Assembly (NCBI GenBank): GCA_024449915.1
Contig: JAMZAV010001041.1
Location: forward strand, 186,001 to 250,000
DNA from: Sweltsa coloradensis
Lineage: Eukaryota; Arthropoda; Insecta; Plecoptera; Chloroperlidae
DNA: 64,000 bases
Direction: 5' to 3'
Made by a program: the position numbers and the translations under genes. Of the stretch, positions 33,495 through 45,400 are shown piece after piece (position 1 is the first letter of the stretch; each line of letters starts with the position of its first letter). The notes below the pieces were generated by a model. It was not told the DNA's origin. It did no database searches and was given only the letters and a program-made list of their open reading frames with translations.

Positions 33495-35546
33495 ATTGGA
33501 TGAGCGTAGCGAGCGAAGCAAAGATTCCATTTCACTACACTGGAGAAAAAAATCTGGAATGTTTTTTTTTTTTTTGTATTTTTGTGTGTTTGTTAACACG
33601 ATTCCGGCTATGCCGATACTCCGATTGCGATGAAATTTTATGGAGGCCTTCGAAATCTCTGAACTTAGAACTGCCACGTTTTTGAGCGCAATCGAGAAAT
33701 TTTTTCTTATAAAAAACGCAATTTTACGATTTTTTTTAATTTTTTAAAAATTCCTTCGACTTATAACACCTACACGCTTTATCCGATTGTAATGATTTTT
33801 TCACAGAACCTTAATTTTATGAATTAAGATATTTGTGTGAAATTTGAGCGTAATCGAAAAATTATTTCTCATGAAAATCGAAATTTTACGGGTTTTTTCT
33901 TTTTTAAAACAATTCTTTGACTTAGGCTATAACACCTACATGCTTTTTCCTATAGGCAGGGTGAATAGCCACTGATGGCGCTAGTGAATTTACAGTCAGC
34001 GCGCACAAGCGGCAGCTGCCCGAACCATATTGGTGAATAACAACTTCTCACTAGGCCTTTACCATTATGCAGTATGTCCGATAGCGTCCCGATATAATCA
34101 TAAAAATACGTATTTAAAAGTGTGCGTGCGTTCTACAATGCACCTAAATGTTTAAAAAAAAAAGGATTGGAACTGGCCAAAGGCGCAGGTCATGTGACGT
34201 GACGGAAATTAAGTCGGGCAAAATAAACAGCATACGAACTGCCAAAGTTGTGAAGCAGACATCTGTCAACTTGCCTCCATATGACGTGAAAGTCGATGGA
34301 AGTATATTAAATTGTTTTATCTATGTCAGTGTCACTATAAAATTGATGCAATCACAGTTTGAAAGACTGATTAATCGTTCAATAAAATGTGCCTACGCCT
34401 AGCTAGACTGGGGCATATTGGGGCCTACAGTTCAAGGGGAACTGTCATGTCATGTCATGCCCTGCGATTGTGATAGGCCTACCGAGTGTACTGTTAGCCT
34501 GTAGAAGTAATTTTGACTTTCTGCTCGAAATTAAGTCCCTCATGCAGCCCTAGGGCCTAAGCCATAGGTTTTTACCACCTATTTGGTTGATCTAGGTCTT
34601 CCCTTGGCCTAGAGTTTTTGTCAATACTAGGGGCTAGGCCTACATCATGCTAGGGGCCTACAACTTTATTCGCTACCTTAGATGCTGGGCACCTTGTGCA
34701 AAACGTTGAAACAATAATCCTACACAATTCATTCACAATAAAAACCCTGAAGTAGGCCTAGGGCCAAGCCCAGCTACCCCCGAGGGCTAGGCCTAGCCCT
34801 AGGCTTTGTTTGCTTTAGTCTGATGAGCCAAGGCCTTGTACTAGCCCATGAAAAACACAATCAAAATTTGAAACCTACTCTAGGCTTATCACATCATTTC
34901 AAAATTATTCTACATGCTAACACTACACTCGGTATCACAATCGTAGGACATGGCGTGAGTATGACGGTTCCCCTTGAACTGTAGGCCCCAGTCTAGGTAG
35001 ACCTAGCGGGCCTAGCCTGGCCTAGGCCGGCGAAGCTTACATTTTATAGTCGGCCTTTCAGACTGCGATTGCGGCAATTTTATCACCGTATATTTTATAG
35101 TGAAAACAATTAATGTACTGACATCGACTTTCACGTCATATGGTGGCAAATAATAACACTCTTGTCTGACATTAACATGAGCAAAATACAAGCTTTTACG
35201 CCAGCTGTGGGCAGCTTCACCAATTTTATGTTAGAATCCGCCGCTACGAGCGCTAGTAGTATCAACGCACGGTGCCTATTGTAATGATTTTTTCACAGAA
35301 CCTTAATTTCATGAATTAATATACTCGTGTTAAATTTGAGCGCAATCGAATAATTATTTCTTATGAAAATTGCAATTTTACGATTTTTTATTTTTTTAAA
35401 TTACGATTTATTAAAAAAATTAAGTTAATTTTTTATTTTATTTAATTTAATTAAAAAAAATCTTCGACTAAGTAATAATTTTTCACAGAACAACAGAAAA
35501 TCCGCGTAACACATGGCAGCTCAATGCACCAATTACGCTCATCCAA
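33495..35546. mobile_element. TIR element (TTGGATGAGCGTA ends) split by a foldback
   Basis: TTGGATGAGCGTA at 33496 is mirrored by TACGCTCATCCAA near 35531-35544. Inside, units with GTAATGATTTTTTCACAGAA recur at 33788 and 35283. The same left end is seen at 18025. Target duplication not clear. Confidence 0.5.
33954..35279. mobile_element. Foldback element inserted in the previous element
   Basis: Arms: CATATGACGTGAAAGTCGAT (34279) against ATCGACTTTCACGTCATATG (about 35127), ACAGTTCAAGGGGAACTGTC (34428) against GGTTCCCCTTGAACTGT (about 34968). Flanks share CCTAT (about 33950, 35275), a possible 5-base duplication. Centre holds TAGGCCTA chains. The 84-codon ORF at 34148-34402 lies in one arm and is not recognised. 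Confidence 0.6.
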
Positions 35547-35921
35547 CAACGCGGCGGGACTTAAGCGTTTTCCTAGTTTAATTTACCAGACATGCTAAAT
35601 TACTACTTGGTTGAAGGGGGTGCTGTGCTACAAAAATATTAAATGAAGCAATGGGGTGCCTTGAGTTGAAAAAGGTTGGGAACCACTGCACTAATCCAAG
35701 GTGCTGTTAACATTTTTATTTCACAAAAATCTGTTACAATTCAAATGCACAAGAAATGATAAATTGAATGTCTAGCATTTAATTTAAGGACAATGGCCTT
35801 TCTTTCTTTTTATCAAATCATGTTTTGAATGTCCCAGACGACTCACACGGAACACTGAATTTCAACGAACAAGGTTCCAGAAAATTCATCTGGTACTATA
35901 TTCAGTAGGTCTTGTATATAT
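35547..35921. other. Intergenic, nothing recognised
   Basis: No structure seen apart from a GGTTGGGAACCACTG-like segment at 35670. Confidence 0.35.
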
Positions 35922-36336
35922 GTGTGGCTCGTTGGTCTTGTTGTTAGCATATCTGCTTCCAATGCAGAAGGTTCAGGGTTCGATTCCCGCTAAAGTCAGA
36001 AGTTTTTTAACTTCTGATTTGGACTTAAGTCTATCAGTTCTTGTCTTAGGAGTTTGTAAACGGTGACTTTGGAGCCGTCCTAGCAACGAAGCACATAATA
36101 AATTCAGAGTTGTGCTGAATCGGCCTTGTTGATTCTGGCATTGACCCGCAGGTGTTCGCACTGTCCATACCACTGATTGCTATATTTCCTATTAAAAAAA
36201 TATCGATCTTTGGTTGGTTATCGCTCACTCGTCGATTGCGTCGGGGCCTACAGGGTTGGCTTGGTCGCTTTGATTTAAAGTCCCCCACTGAAAATCAGTT
36301 ATATAACTGAGTGGGTAGACTCTAAATACAATCAAT

Positions 36337-36367
<31 letters not shown>

Positions 36368-36370
36368 TAC
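35922..36370 (+). mobile_element. Full-length tRNA-derived SINE (best copy)
   Basis: Order: tRNA-like head 35925-36000 with B-box-like GGGTTCGATTCCCG and an anticodon-like arm TCTGCTTCCAATGCAGA (loop reading CCA); a hairpin AGAAGTTTTTTAACTTCT; body with GGAGCCGTCCTAGCAACG; 3' region CCCCCACTGAAAATCAGTTA; (ATTT)n tail to 36370. Retroposed by LINE machinery by analogy. No coding; ORFs over it are incidental. Confidence 0.8.
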
Positions 36371-37099
36371 TTTGTACGGGCTGTGTTTTTTATTATTATT
36401 TTATATTTTATGCGTATAATTTTAAATTTAAAAGTAGGCATAACCAAGTGCAATGCAGAATAAATAAAACATAGGTAATTTGATTGCATTTTTAATTAAT
36501 AAAAACTACCATATTTTGCATTATGCAATTAATTTAATTTTTAGGTTAGGGCCTCCACCTTTTGTCTTAAAATTATATATTTTTTCCTACAGTGGGCATG
36601 CTATACTGAACCTATACAAGCAATGTGTTTCATTATGGTCTCACGGTTGACGTGCCCTTGAACTAACTATAAACTAAAACTCCTATCATTTAAAATCAAT
36701 GAAGTCTTTAATGCAAAAGTTTCTGGGTACTCAACACATGGCTTGCTCACTCGTCTGACAATGACTTGCCCCCCCCCCCCAAACTGCGTCCTTGGAAAGC
36801 TGGGCAAAATAAATTTACATGTTTAAAACAATAGTTGCAAATATAATTGTGCCATGCTTTGCAAGGATGCAGTCATATGAAGCATAGTGAAGTATTGTAG
36901 TAAGGTATACAAGCCTGACCCTTATTTTTAGATCTTGAATCTTGATGCTCTTTAGTGCATAAATGCTTTGCTGTCCTTTTCAAGTTTTTTGTTTGTGTGG
37001 GTTAGATGCACCATAACGGAATTGCAAATTCTGGCAGTACAGTGTTGTGAGATAAAGGGTACGATCCTGTACTTACGTATTTTGTACTATTTGTTACAG
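36371..37099. other. Upstream region of CHD coding exon 1 (probably intron)
   Basis: AT-rich, poly-C at about 36770-36780; ends in the acceptor TTGTTACAG. No promoter-like CpG block, consistent with being intronic. Confidence 0.45.
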
Positions 37100-39496
37100 G
37101 TTTTTACATGTCCAATCCTTTCCACAAAAGGAGCTAGAAGATAGGTCATGGCTACACAGTTATGTAAATCACAACCTGCAACTGCCCCATTATTAACCCT
37201 GACCATGCTGCCAAATGAAGTGTAATACATCACAAGAATGGATTCATACGACTTGTTTGGGGAGGATGTCGGCGGCAGCATGCTTGAGGGTCTGGCAGAT
37301 CTCGGCACCGACACCTTTGAACCCACGCCACAAGCGGTACCGAGTGGACCACGGGACGGCTCCGGTCCGGGGAGCAGCTACGTCCAGCCTTCGTACAGTC
37401 ACATGCAGCAGGAGTCTCCGCTCCAGAAGCTAGCTTCCTTTGGGGGTGACTTTGCTCCGTCAAACCACATGGACCCTTCGTCTCAGAGCATGTTCCACCC
37501 CAGTCAAGGAGGTTACGACGGCTCAACGAGACCCATGTGTCCGCCGGGTGGCTATCCGGGCCACACTCGCAACGTGGGTCCCCAACAACACGACATGCGA
37601 CGCCCACCCCATCCTCAGGCGTCGACACCCAGCCAGTACGCGCCGTACTGTCCCCCTGACAACATGTATTCCATGGACCAGCAACAGACTATGGGGGGTC
37701 CCGGCATGGCCATGACGGATGCCCATGCCGGGATGCAAGGCTGGAACAATGCTCATCCGCCAAACTATTCCGGTCCTGGTCCGGGATCAATAAGGCATTA
37801 CAATCAACTGAATCAGAGTGCGTATCGACAGCAACAACATGTGAACTATCCTCATCAACAAGAAACCATAACGAATCAACAGAAGTTGGCACAACAACAA
37901 CAGTATTCTAGTAACCAGCAAGCTCTCATGAACCCCATGATGCCACCTCACCAAGGCTTGTCGTCGGCAGCCAGTTATCCCATGTCACCCCAACAGCGCT
38001 TGCAATGCTACCCACAGAGTTCCCAGGCAATGGGCTATCCAAACAACTCCCAGGCACCCATTAACCAAAGCTATTCAGGCTACAACCCACTGCAGCATCA
38101 ACAGGCCAGTAGAATGCCTCACCACTTACAGTATCCCCAGCAAATGGAGCCTCAACAGCAACAACAACAGCAGCAGCAGCAGCCTTCGTATAATCACTTG
38201 CAGTCGCTAGGACACCCTCCACACTACCCACAACACACTTCTCAACACCAGATGCCAAGACCTATCGGCATCGAAGTGTCGGGAAGCTCGGCACCCTATG
38301 TGCCGGGTCCCCAAAAGCCTCACCCGCAGACCTTGGGTGGTGCCAGTCCTCAATACAGAGCCCCCTTCCCACAACTTTCCCCACAGATGTCTCCTAGGCC
38401 CCAGATGTCTCCCCGACAGCAGCAGATGTCCCCTCGACCGGTGATGTCTCCGCCTAAGCCCGGTCCGCTCTCTCAGACGACCCTCTCTCCACGACCCGCT
38501 ACTGCCCTGTGTCCCCCACAGAGTACGCTTCAACAGCTTGAGCAGATGGTCATGCCCCCGTCGACTGACTACCCCTCGTACCAACCCCGTGCCCCGCATT
38601 GGCCGTCACACCAGTTGCCGAGGCCGCAGCACCCACCGCCCATCAATATCAATGGTGGTATGGGAGTGTTGGAGTCTCAGGCCTCTTACCTTCCTCACTC
38701 CGCCGACGCTCGGATGATGGAACCAATGAAGACTCCGGTCTCGGTGCCCAATGTCGGACAAGAGCTTCAACAGATGACACCTCTGCCTAATCCTACTCAT
38801 CCTACTCCACCTCCACCTATTGATATAAACTCTAGCATTGGCAATATTTCCCCAGTAGTTTCCCAAGCCGAGTTCACAAGTACATCACAAGAGTTGGCAG
38901 ATAAGTTTACGACAAATGACAGGACTCCTCAAAGTGTAGTTGACAGTGATGAGACCATCAGTATAAATCCTCACATTCCCCCTGGTGTTCCGCCACCCCT
39001 ATCATCAAATCTGGAAGATCAAGAAAGTGTCACCCAGCCTTTGGTTACAACAGTACAAAATCAGCACCCGTCATTGAGTGATATGAAGTCTCTGAATGGA
39101 AATAACAGTATTTCTCCTCAGCCATCAAATTTAGGAGCATTGGCACCAAGTCATCTAACAACATTTCCTGATTATAATTCTAGTAGTAATAGTGTACCTT
39201 ATCTAAGTAGTAGTAGTAATATGGATGATATGATTCCATTAGGAGGGCCTCAGTATAACACTAGTGTGAATCCAAGTCCCCCTGTCGGGGAATCTGGACC
39301 ACCAGTAAACATGTTGGGGCCACAAATGCCTCTGATGCCCCCAGCCCCAGCTCTCTATGGATCCAGTGGACATGTACCCGTACCGCCTGTTGACATGTTC
39401 CAGTCATTAGTCGGCCATCAACAAGAAATTGCTGCACTGCAACAGCAAATACAAGAACTGTATTGTATGCCTCCAGCACCAGAACACGAAGATAAG
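37100..39496 (+). CDS. CHD7-like: CHD gene exon 1 (coding from 37238): N-terminal P/Q-rich region
   Basis: Coding begins at 37238 and runs 753 codons to a phase-0 donor (AAG|GTAAGA at 39496/39497). A pyrimidine-containing acceptor (TTGTTACAG, ending 37099) suggests the exon begins at 37100 with 138 bases of 5' UTR and that at least one non-coding exon lies upstream. The product begins [11 protein letters not shown], matching the LFGED motif near the start of CHD7-type proteins. The rest is disordered, rich in Pro, Gln, Ser and His, with a run of ten Gln (38153-38182, residues 306-315, mixed CAA/CAG) and PQMSPR-type repeats near 38390-38450. Long antisense and shifted ORFs over this exon are by-products of its GC-rich repetitive codons. 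Confidence 0.9.
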
Positions 39497-42400
39497 GTAA
39501 GATATGTTGCCAACATTTGAATAATTCTAGTTTTAAAGTGCATGGTTTAAAAAGTGATTAGTATTCTGGAGCAACCCAAAATTACATTCCTTTACTGTGT
39601 ATGCCTAAGGATTTGGTTACAGTAATCAGAATAGGGAATATTCCACTTCCGCCAAATACTGTACGAATAGATTTTTTAGAAGAAGTATTTCGTCCCGATT
39701 ACAAATATGTACTTTGTTTTTCCGTGAAATAATAATCCAGTGATTTATAGCCGTTTTAAAAGCAGCAGTTTTTTAAAGCGGCAAAAACGACTGTGACGTC
39801 AGAACTGTGTTGATCCAACGCCGTCTGGATAAACATACATCCAGACCAAAGATGTTGGAATAGTACTATAGTAGGATCGAGATATACATCAAGACGGCGG
39901 TGTTTTAAACAAAGCAGCGCCTAGCGTAGCCTACAGTAATGTAAACAGATGGCGGACATTTTACATTTAACGCCTAGCCAGAAAACGAGAAAAGTTGTCA
40001 TTGCAATCAAAAAACAAAACTGAAACAGTCCTAGGTCTAGGCCTAGACGTAGAAAATTATTTATAATACAACAGTCTAGGCCAATCGTTCCTGTAGGATA
40101 TAGGCATTGGTATGTGAATACTAAAATTTCTCACTTGACAAGCCCTAGGCTTAACTTGCCGACCCTAACCTGCACTTTCGTGTTCTGACACACACCCCGC
40201 TCAAAAAACTTACTTTGATGACTAATTAAAGCCTATTGTAGATAAAGAATACCATGATAGTCCTAGGCTATGCAAAAATTCAATACCAAATGCTCGTTAT
40301 TCTTTTTTACAATGATCTCGCGAAATCTCCTGTCACATACAAAAAACGAAAAACAAAAGACGGTGAAAATGTACATCCTTGTGGAGTTGTTTGTGTTGAG
40401 CGGATGGGCGAGCACCGCCGTCTGTATGTAAATATATACAAATATACGTACATTTAGTTTCCAATTGGCCTTGACTCAGCACAGTTATGACGTAGTACCG
40501 TCCAAAGATGGCGCACGCTCGTTTTTGGCGCGCAAACTGGGGGTCCAATTTACTTCTCGTTTAAATTACACAAAAAACATTTTTTTTAAATAAAAAAAAG
40601 TGCAGTGACTATTAAGACATGAATAAGAATTAAAATAAAATATAAAATATTAACTGGAATATTCCCTATTGTATTTCTTTGCCCTCAATAGAACCAAGCA
40701 AGCCTTCACCTTTATTAGACAAAGTGAGAAATGGAGTCCAGAAATAAATCAACCATTCAAGTACCTTACATCTTGCACAAACAAACGCTGCCTATTAAAG
40801 TCGATCGATGAACTGAACTACCCTATCAAAACAACAATTTCCTTAACATTAAATAAACTTAAAACACCTTAAAATAATACTTTTATCTATATTATCATCA
40901 TCTAGTATTATTTAAAATTAAAACGGTATTCAACACAACTTCATCAATTTATGTATTTTATACAAAGTAAATAATAATATTGTTCTGTTCTAAATGCGCG
41001 TGTTGTATTTTGACTCCAGTAGTATATCATGCTAGGCACAATCATAAAACTAAATATTATACAATAATCAATGTATAAATATTTGTAGCACTTGAGTAAG
41101 AAATGGTGAAGAAATGCAAAACGAACATAAATTCTCTATATATATGTATTTCATCGACATTAAGATAGTCAAAACCACAAATTAAGATTTTTATTCTACC
41201 TTTCTTGTAGCAAATAACCACATGTTGACTTGGCATTTGGCAACATAGCACTGGTTTATTATGATGGCAGTACTGAATGTCCCAAAGGATGTAGCAAGCT
41301 ACCAGCGTCCACCTCGAACTTATATTATATACAAATAAATAGTAGTTGCGTACATCTGCAGAATATGGCTGTGTATTACGACAAAGAAACATTGGCTGAT
41401 TGATTTGCAAATGTAAACGGCGCCCGCATGCTGAGCCGCGAGCAGAATAGGCATTGAAGGTGTAGGCCACACCCACCCGTCTCTCGTCATCGACAGCCGA
41501 CTACAGCGTGCGACGTCACGACGCTGTTGCCGTAATTCTTGTAATCGCTCGGCCGTACGAGTTGAAGTTGGACCAAACATCTCAAATATCTCGAAAACGA
41601 ACCCCGTTTGACCACATTTTCAAAAGCAAATAATGTTAGTCGTGAAATTATGTACATTTTGCACGTAAATTTGTTAATATTCATTAACAGGTCACGATGT
41701 TACGCAACGATATGCGATTGAAAGTGTAGGTTTTCGTTCAGCTACAATGCATAAGATAGGGAATTCCAGCGCATTTCAAAACGCAATAGATAAAAAACTA
41801 GTACCGTTAGGCCCAAAAAGTTTTTTGCATACTCACAAGCTCAATCTCATCTTGCAGTATCTGGAATCTGAAGGATATCTATTACATGCGCAGTTATCAT
41901 CGATCGACTTTAAGTGCATGTAGTATAATGTAGGGATGTGCGAGTACTCGAAATGTTGAGTTTTTTTTTTATACTTTACATCGAATCGAGTTTGGTTTTA
42001 GGCTCTTAAGTTTTCGAGTCGAGTTTTAAACATGAAATCCTATGAACACTGAAAAGAACCATCATCACAGTAGGGCTAGGCTTACAACAACCTAGGCCTA
42101 CCGCTTACTACTTGTGTACTGTGACAGCAAAAAGTATGCCTTGCCCCAAGAAACTTAATGCTTTCAAAATTATTACGATGAACAACAAAGGAGACTTGGA
42201 TGCGGGAATCGGGAATAGTCCTAGGCCTACACGGCATTGAAAACAAACATCCGTTATTGGTTTCGTTGCGTCTATATCATTAATATTTCTGATCAACTTT
42301 CATGAAGAACAAATACCGGTGAATATTTCATTTATGCACTTTTTACGTAGTTTAACATGTTTTATGTTTCTTCTCTTAATCTTCCATCTTTGCTTTGACG

Positions 42401-45400
42401 CTAAGCTTGAAGGTCAAACTCACCGAGCGACGCTATTGGGACGGGAACGAAAAGAACCCAGAGCACAAGCGTGGCGCGCTCCGTCGGCCATCGCTGGAAC
42501 TCGTTCCATTCAAGGGCGCGGTATATTCAAATGTGCTGGAATTGGAAATGCATTGGAAATGCCTAGATTGCAAATATTATCATGCAAGTGCAAATTTGGA
42601 GGATTTTTTTTATTAAAACACCACAGCAGTATTGTAATGGGGCCATGAACTATAGATAACATAGCCTACTGTATAATTATAATTTTATTGAAATTTACTA
42701 GCACAAAGGGCAGGAAGTCCTTAATAGCCCAATGCAAGTACAATTATTTAATTTTTTAAATGTCTACAACAGAAAAATCGGTGTGTTCCAAGTGGGCCTA
42801 CTAAATAAAATATTAATTACATTTTTAAATGAATACTCAAGTATCTACAGGAATACTCAACTCGAATTCAAAATGTGCTACTCGCACACCCCTATAATAT
42901 TATAGTCTAATTTTAATAGGCTTAATTGGAGATCTTTCAGTTTGTATTTTTGTTTAGATAATACAACTCCAAGAACGTCTCAATGTAGTGCAAGTCCATG
43001 ATGCAACCGGCCACTGCGTTGGTGGTCCACACTGCATCTTGCTTCAACAAGACCACTTATTTGCTACAACCACTGTGCTGGACCCTGTTACTGGGCAGGT
43101 AAACGACCCAATCAATTAATTCAAGTAGGCCTAGATATTGTCTATTGAAAACTAATGTTTTAAATTTCTATGAGAAACTGGATGTTGGGATCCGGATACC
43201 CAAGAAAGAGAGCAATGTTGAATGTGAATGAAATGGAAAGTGGAGCAGACATGACATCTGACTCAACATAATAGAGTATTCATAATTGATTGTGTCAGGC
43301 CTGGCTAGCCGACAACGAAGATGTTAGCCCAAGAATCGGAGTAGTGTGATACTGCTCCCCCCAACCCGATTTAATGTTGGAAAAGGGGTCAAGATATATA
43401 TATATATATATATAAGTTCATTTTTAAATGTCTGATCACTGTGGAGTTATCCTCAAGCTCAATTATTTACTACCTTGTGTTGACTGGACATCCTGAACTA
43501 AAACCATTGCCTTGTACTTCTAGGTTACAAGCACACTTGTGAAGGGGAGAGCCAAAGGAACCCCAAGGGGTAAGAAGAGCAAGAAAAAAGCTATTGACGC
43601 CCAAATGGCTTCTCCGCCGCCAGCTCCCCTTCCACCTCCTCTGACACTTCCGATAATGGAACAACCCAGTGTCTATGATGCTAGTGAAATTACAGATGAC
43701 TTCTCGGGACCAGATTTGGATATTTTAAAACAGAAGAAACCAAAGTCTCCTAGGTAAGGTTGAGTCACGTAAACAAATTTTTCATTCACGTTCGGTCGCA
43801 CACGATTAACTTTATTTATATTTACTCATGCACAATCACTTAACACCTATATTTAGCAAGAAGCTATGCTCGCTCACACACGATCACGCACTCGCAAAGT
43901 GAACAAATAATTGACTAGAGATGATTACAAGGTGATTGGCAGACAATACATTCAAGTGATTGTTGGTTTATTACTTTCTCATCCACTTGTTCCTGGCAAA
44001 ATTTTAGCGCATGTGGTGGCTCGATGCGAGCCAAGAGGAAAGTGCCATGTGAGATGGGCTCCGTAGTTTGTTCTCGAGCTCTTTAGTGCCGCCCACGGTC
44101 TCGTAACTGTTATATTATCACTCAAAATCATGGCACAAGGAAAGTGTTTAGCCCAACTCCTGCGGCCACCTCTAGTATACAGTATCTGATTTTTACGTTA
44201 GTTTTGTTCTGTGTGATGATAGATCTCCATGTTGATGACTGCATATCCACTCATAAATCATCTTTCTTTTTTGAATTTTTTTAAGTTTTTACTAAACTGA
44301 AATAGTTGATTATGATGGTTGGTAGTAGGGATGACATGGCGGATACGATTAAAATCAATTCCTGTCAGCATCAATTCCAAATTGGAGGAATCAAATTTTC
44401 ACTAGACAGCTTGAGCATTCGTGCGTCGTGTTTTGGGGTGTGGCAGAGCGGTGAGCCACGTGTCTACTGACCCTCCCTCATTCGCCAGACGCCGATTGTA
44501 TACAAAGACAGGCAGTCCAGTACGGTCAACAAACGACGACGCAACGTTGGGAAATTCATCGTTCCGTGACATACGGTGGGCAAGACACGCCTTCACAGGC
44601 TCCGCATATCACGGGTTCCGCCTAAAATAACTGCATACAATTGAAAAGTTTTTTCTTGGGAATCGATTCTTAGGTCACAATTGTTGATTCCAATTTTTTG
44701 GAATCGATGTCATCCCTAGTTAGTAGGTGATAGTGATGACTATGAAATAAGTATTTGGTGTTGGCTGGTCATCCCTAGTAGATTGGGTTAGACCAATGTA
44801 ATTTACAAAATTATGTTCCAATAGTCAGTTCAGTTCGGAGTACAGAGGTTGGGAATAATACAAGTATTCTTTTGGCAGGGTCAGTTTGTGGTTTACAATC
44901 AAATTCTTCCACTTTTTATCTTCCCACATTATCTTCCCAACTCTCTTGCCAGCAGGTCTCCTTCCTACTCTTCCTGGACTTCCCCCCTTCTTCTCAGCTA
45001 TAAAACTGTAGTATAAGTTGCCGGGTAGGCTAAACAATCTACAGACTAATTTTTTCCCCCCCCCAGAAAACCAAGGGAACCGAAGAAACCAAAAGAACCG
45101 AAACCACCAAAGGAGCCAAAAGCTCCAAAAGAACCCAAACCTGCCAAGCAGCCTAAAGAACGGAAGAAGAAGGAGACCAAGGTACCCAGTGACACCAAAC
45201 CTAAAAAGAAGAGTGTGAAGAAAAAGAAGGAAGTGGTAGTGGAGGCAGAGGAGTCTACAGGTCTTCTTCAAGAATTAGATTCCTCCACTGTGGAAACTCC
45301 TCCCCTAGTAGATGATGATGTGGCTGAATCTGATATAGTGGAGCCAGTGGTTGATGCAGCCCTGCTGGATGATGCCCCCAGTAGTCCTAGCAAGAGTGTG

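Noticed and set aside
37087..39479. Several 60-130 codon ORFs on the minus strand and in the third frame over CHD exon 1.
   Set aside because: They overlap a conserved coding exon and show only low-complexity sequence arising from its Pro/Gln/Ser codons.
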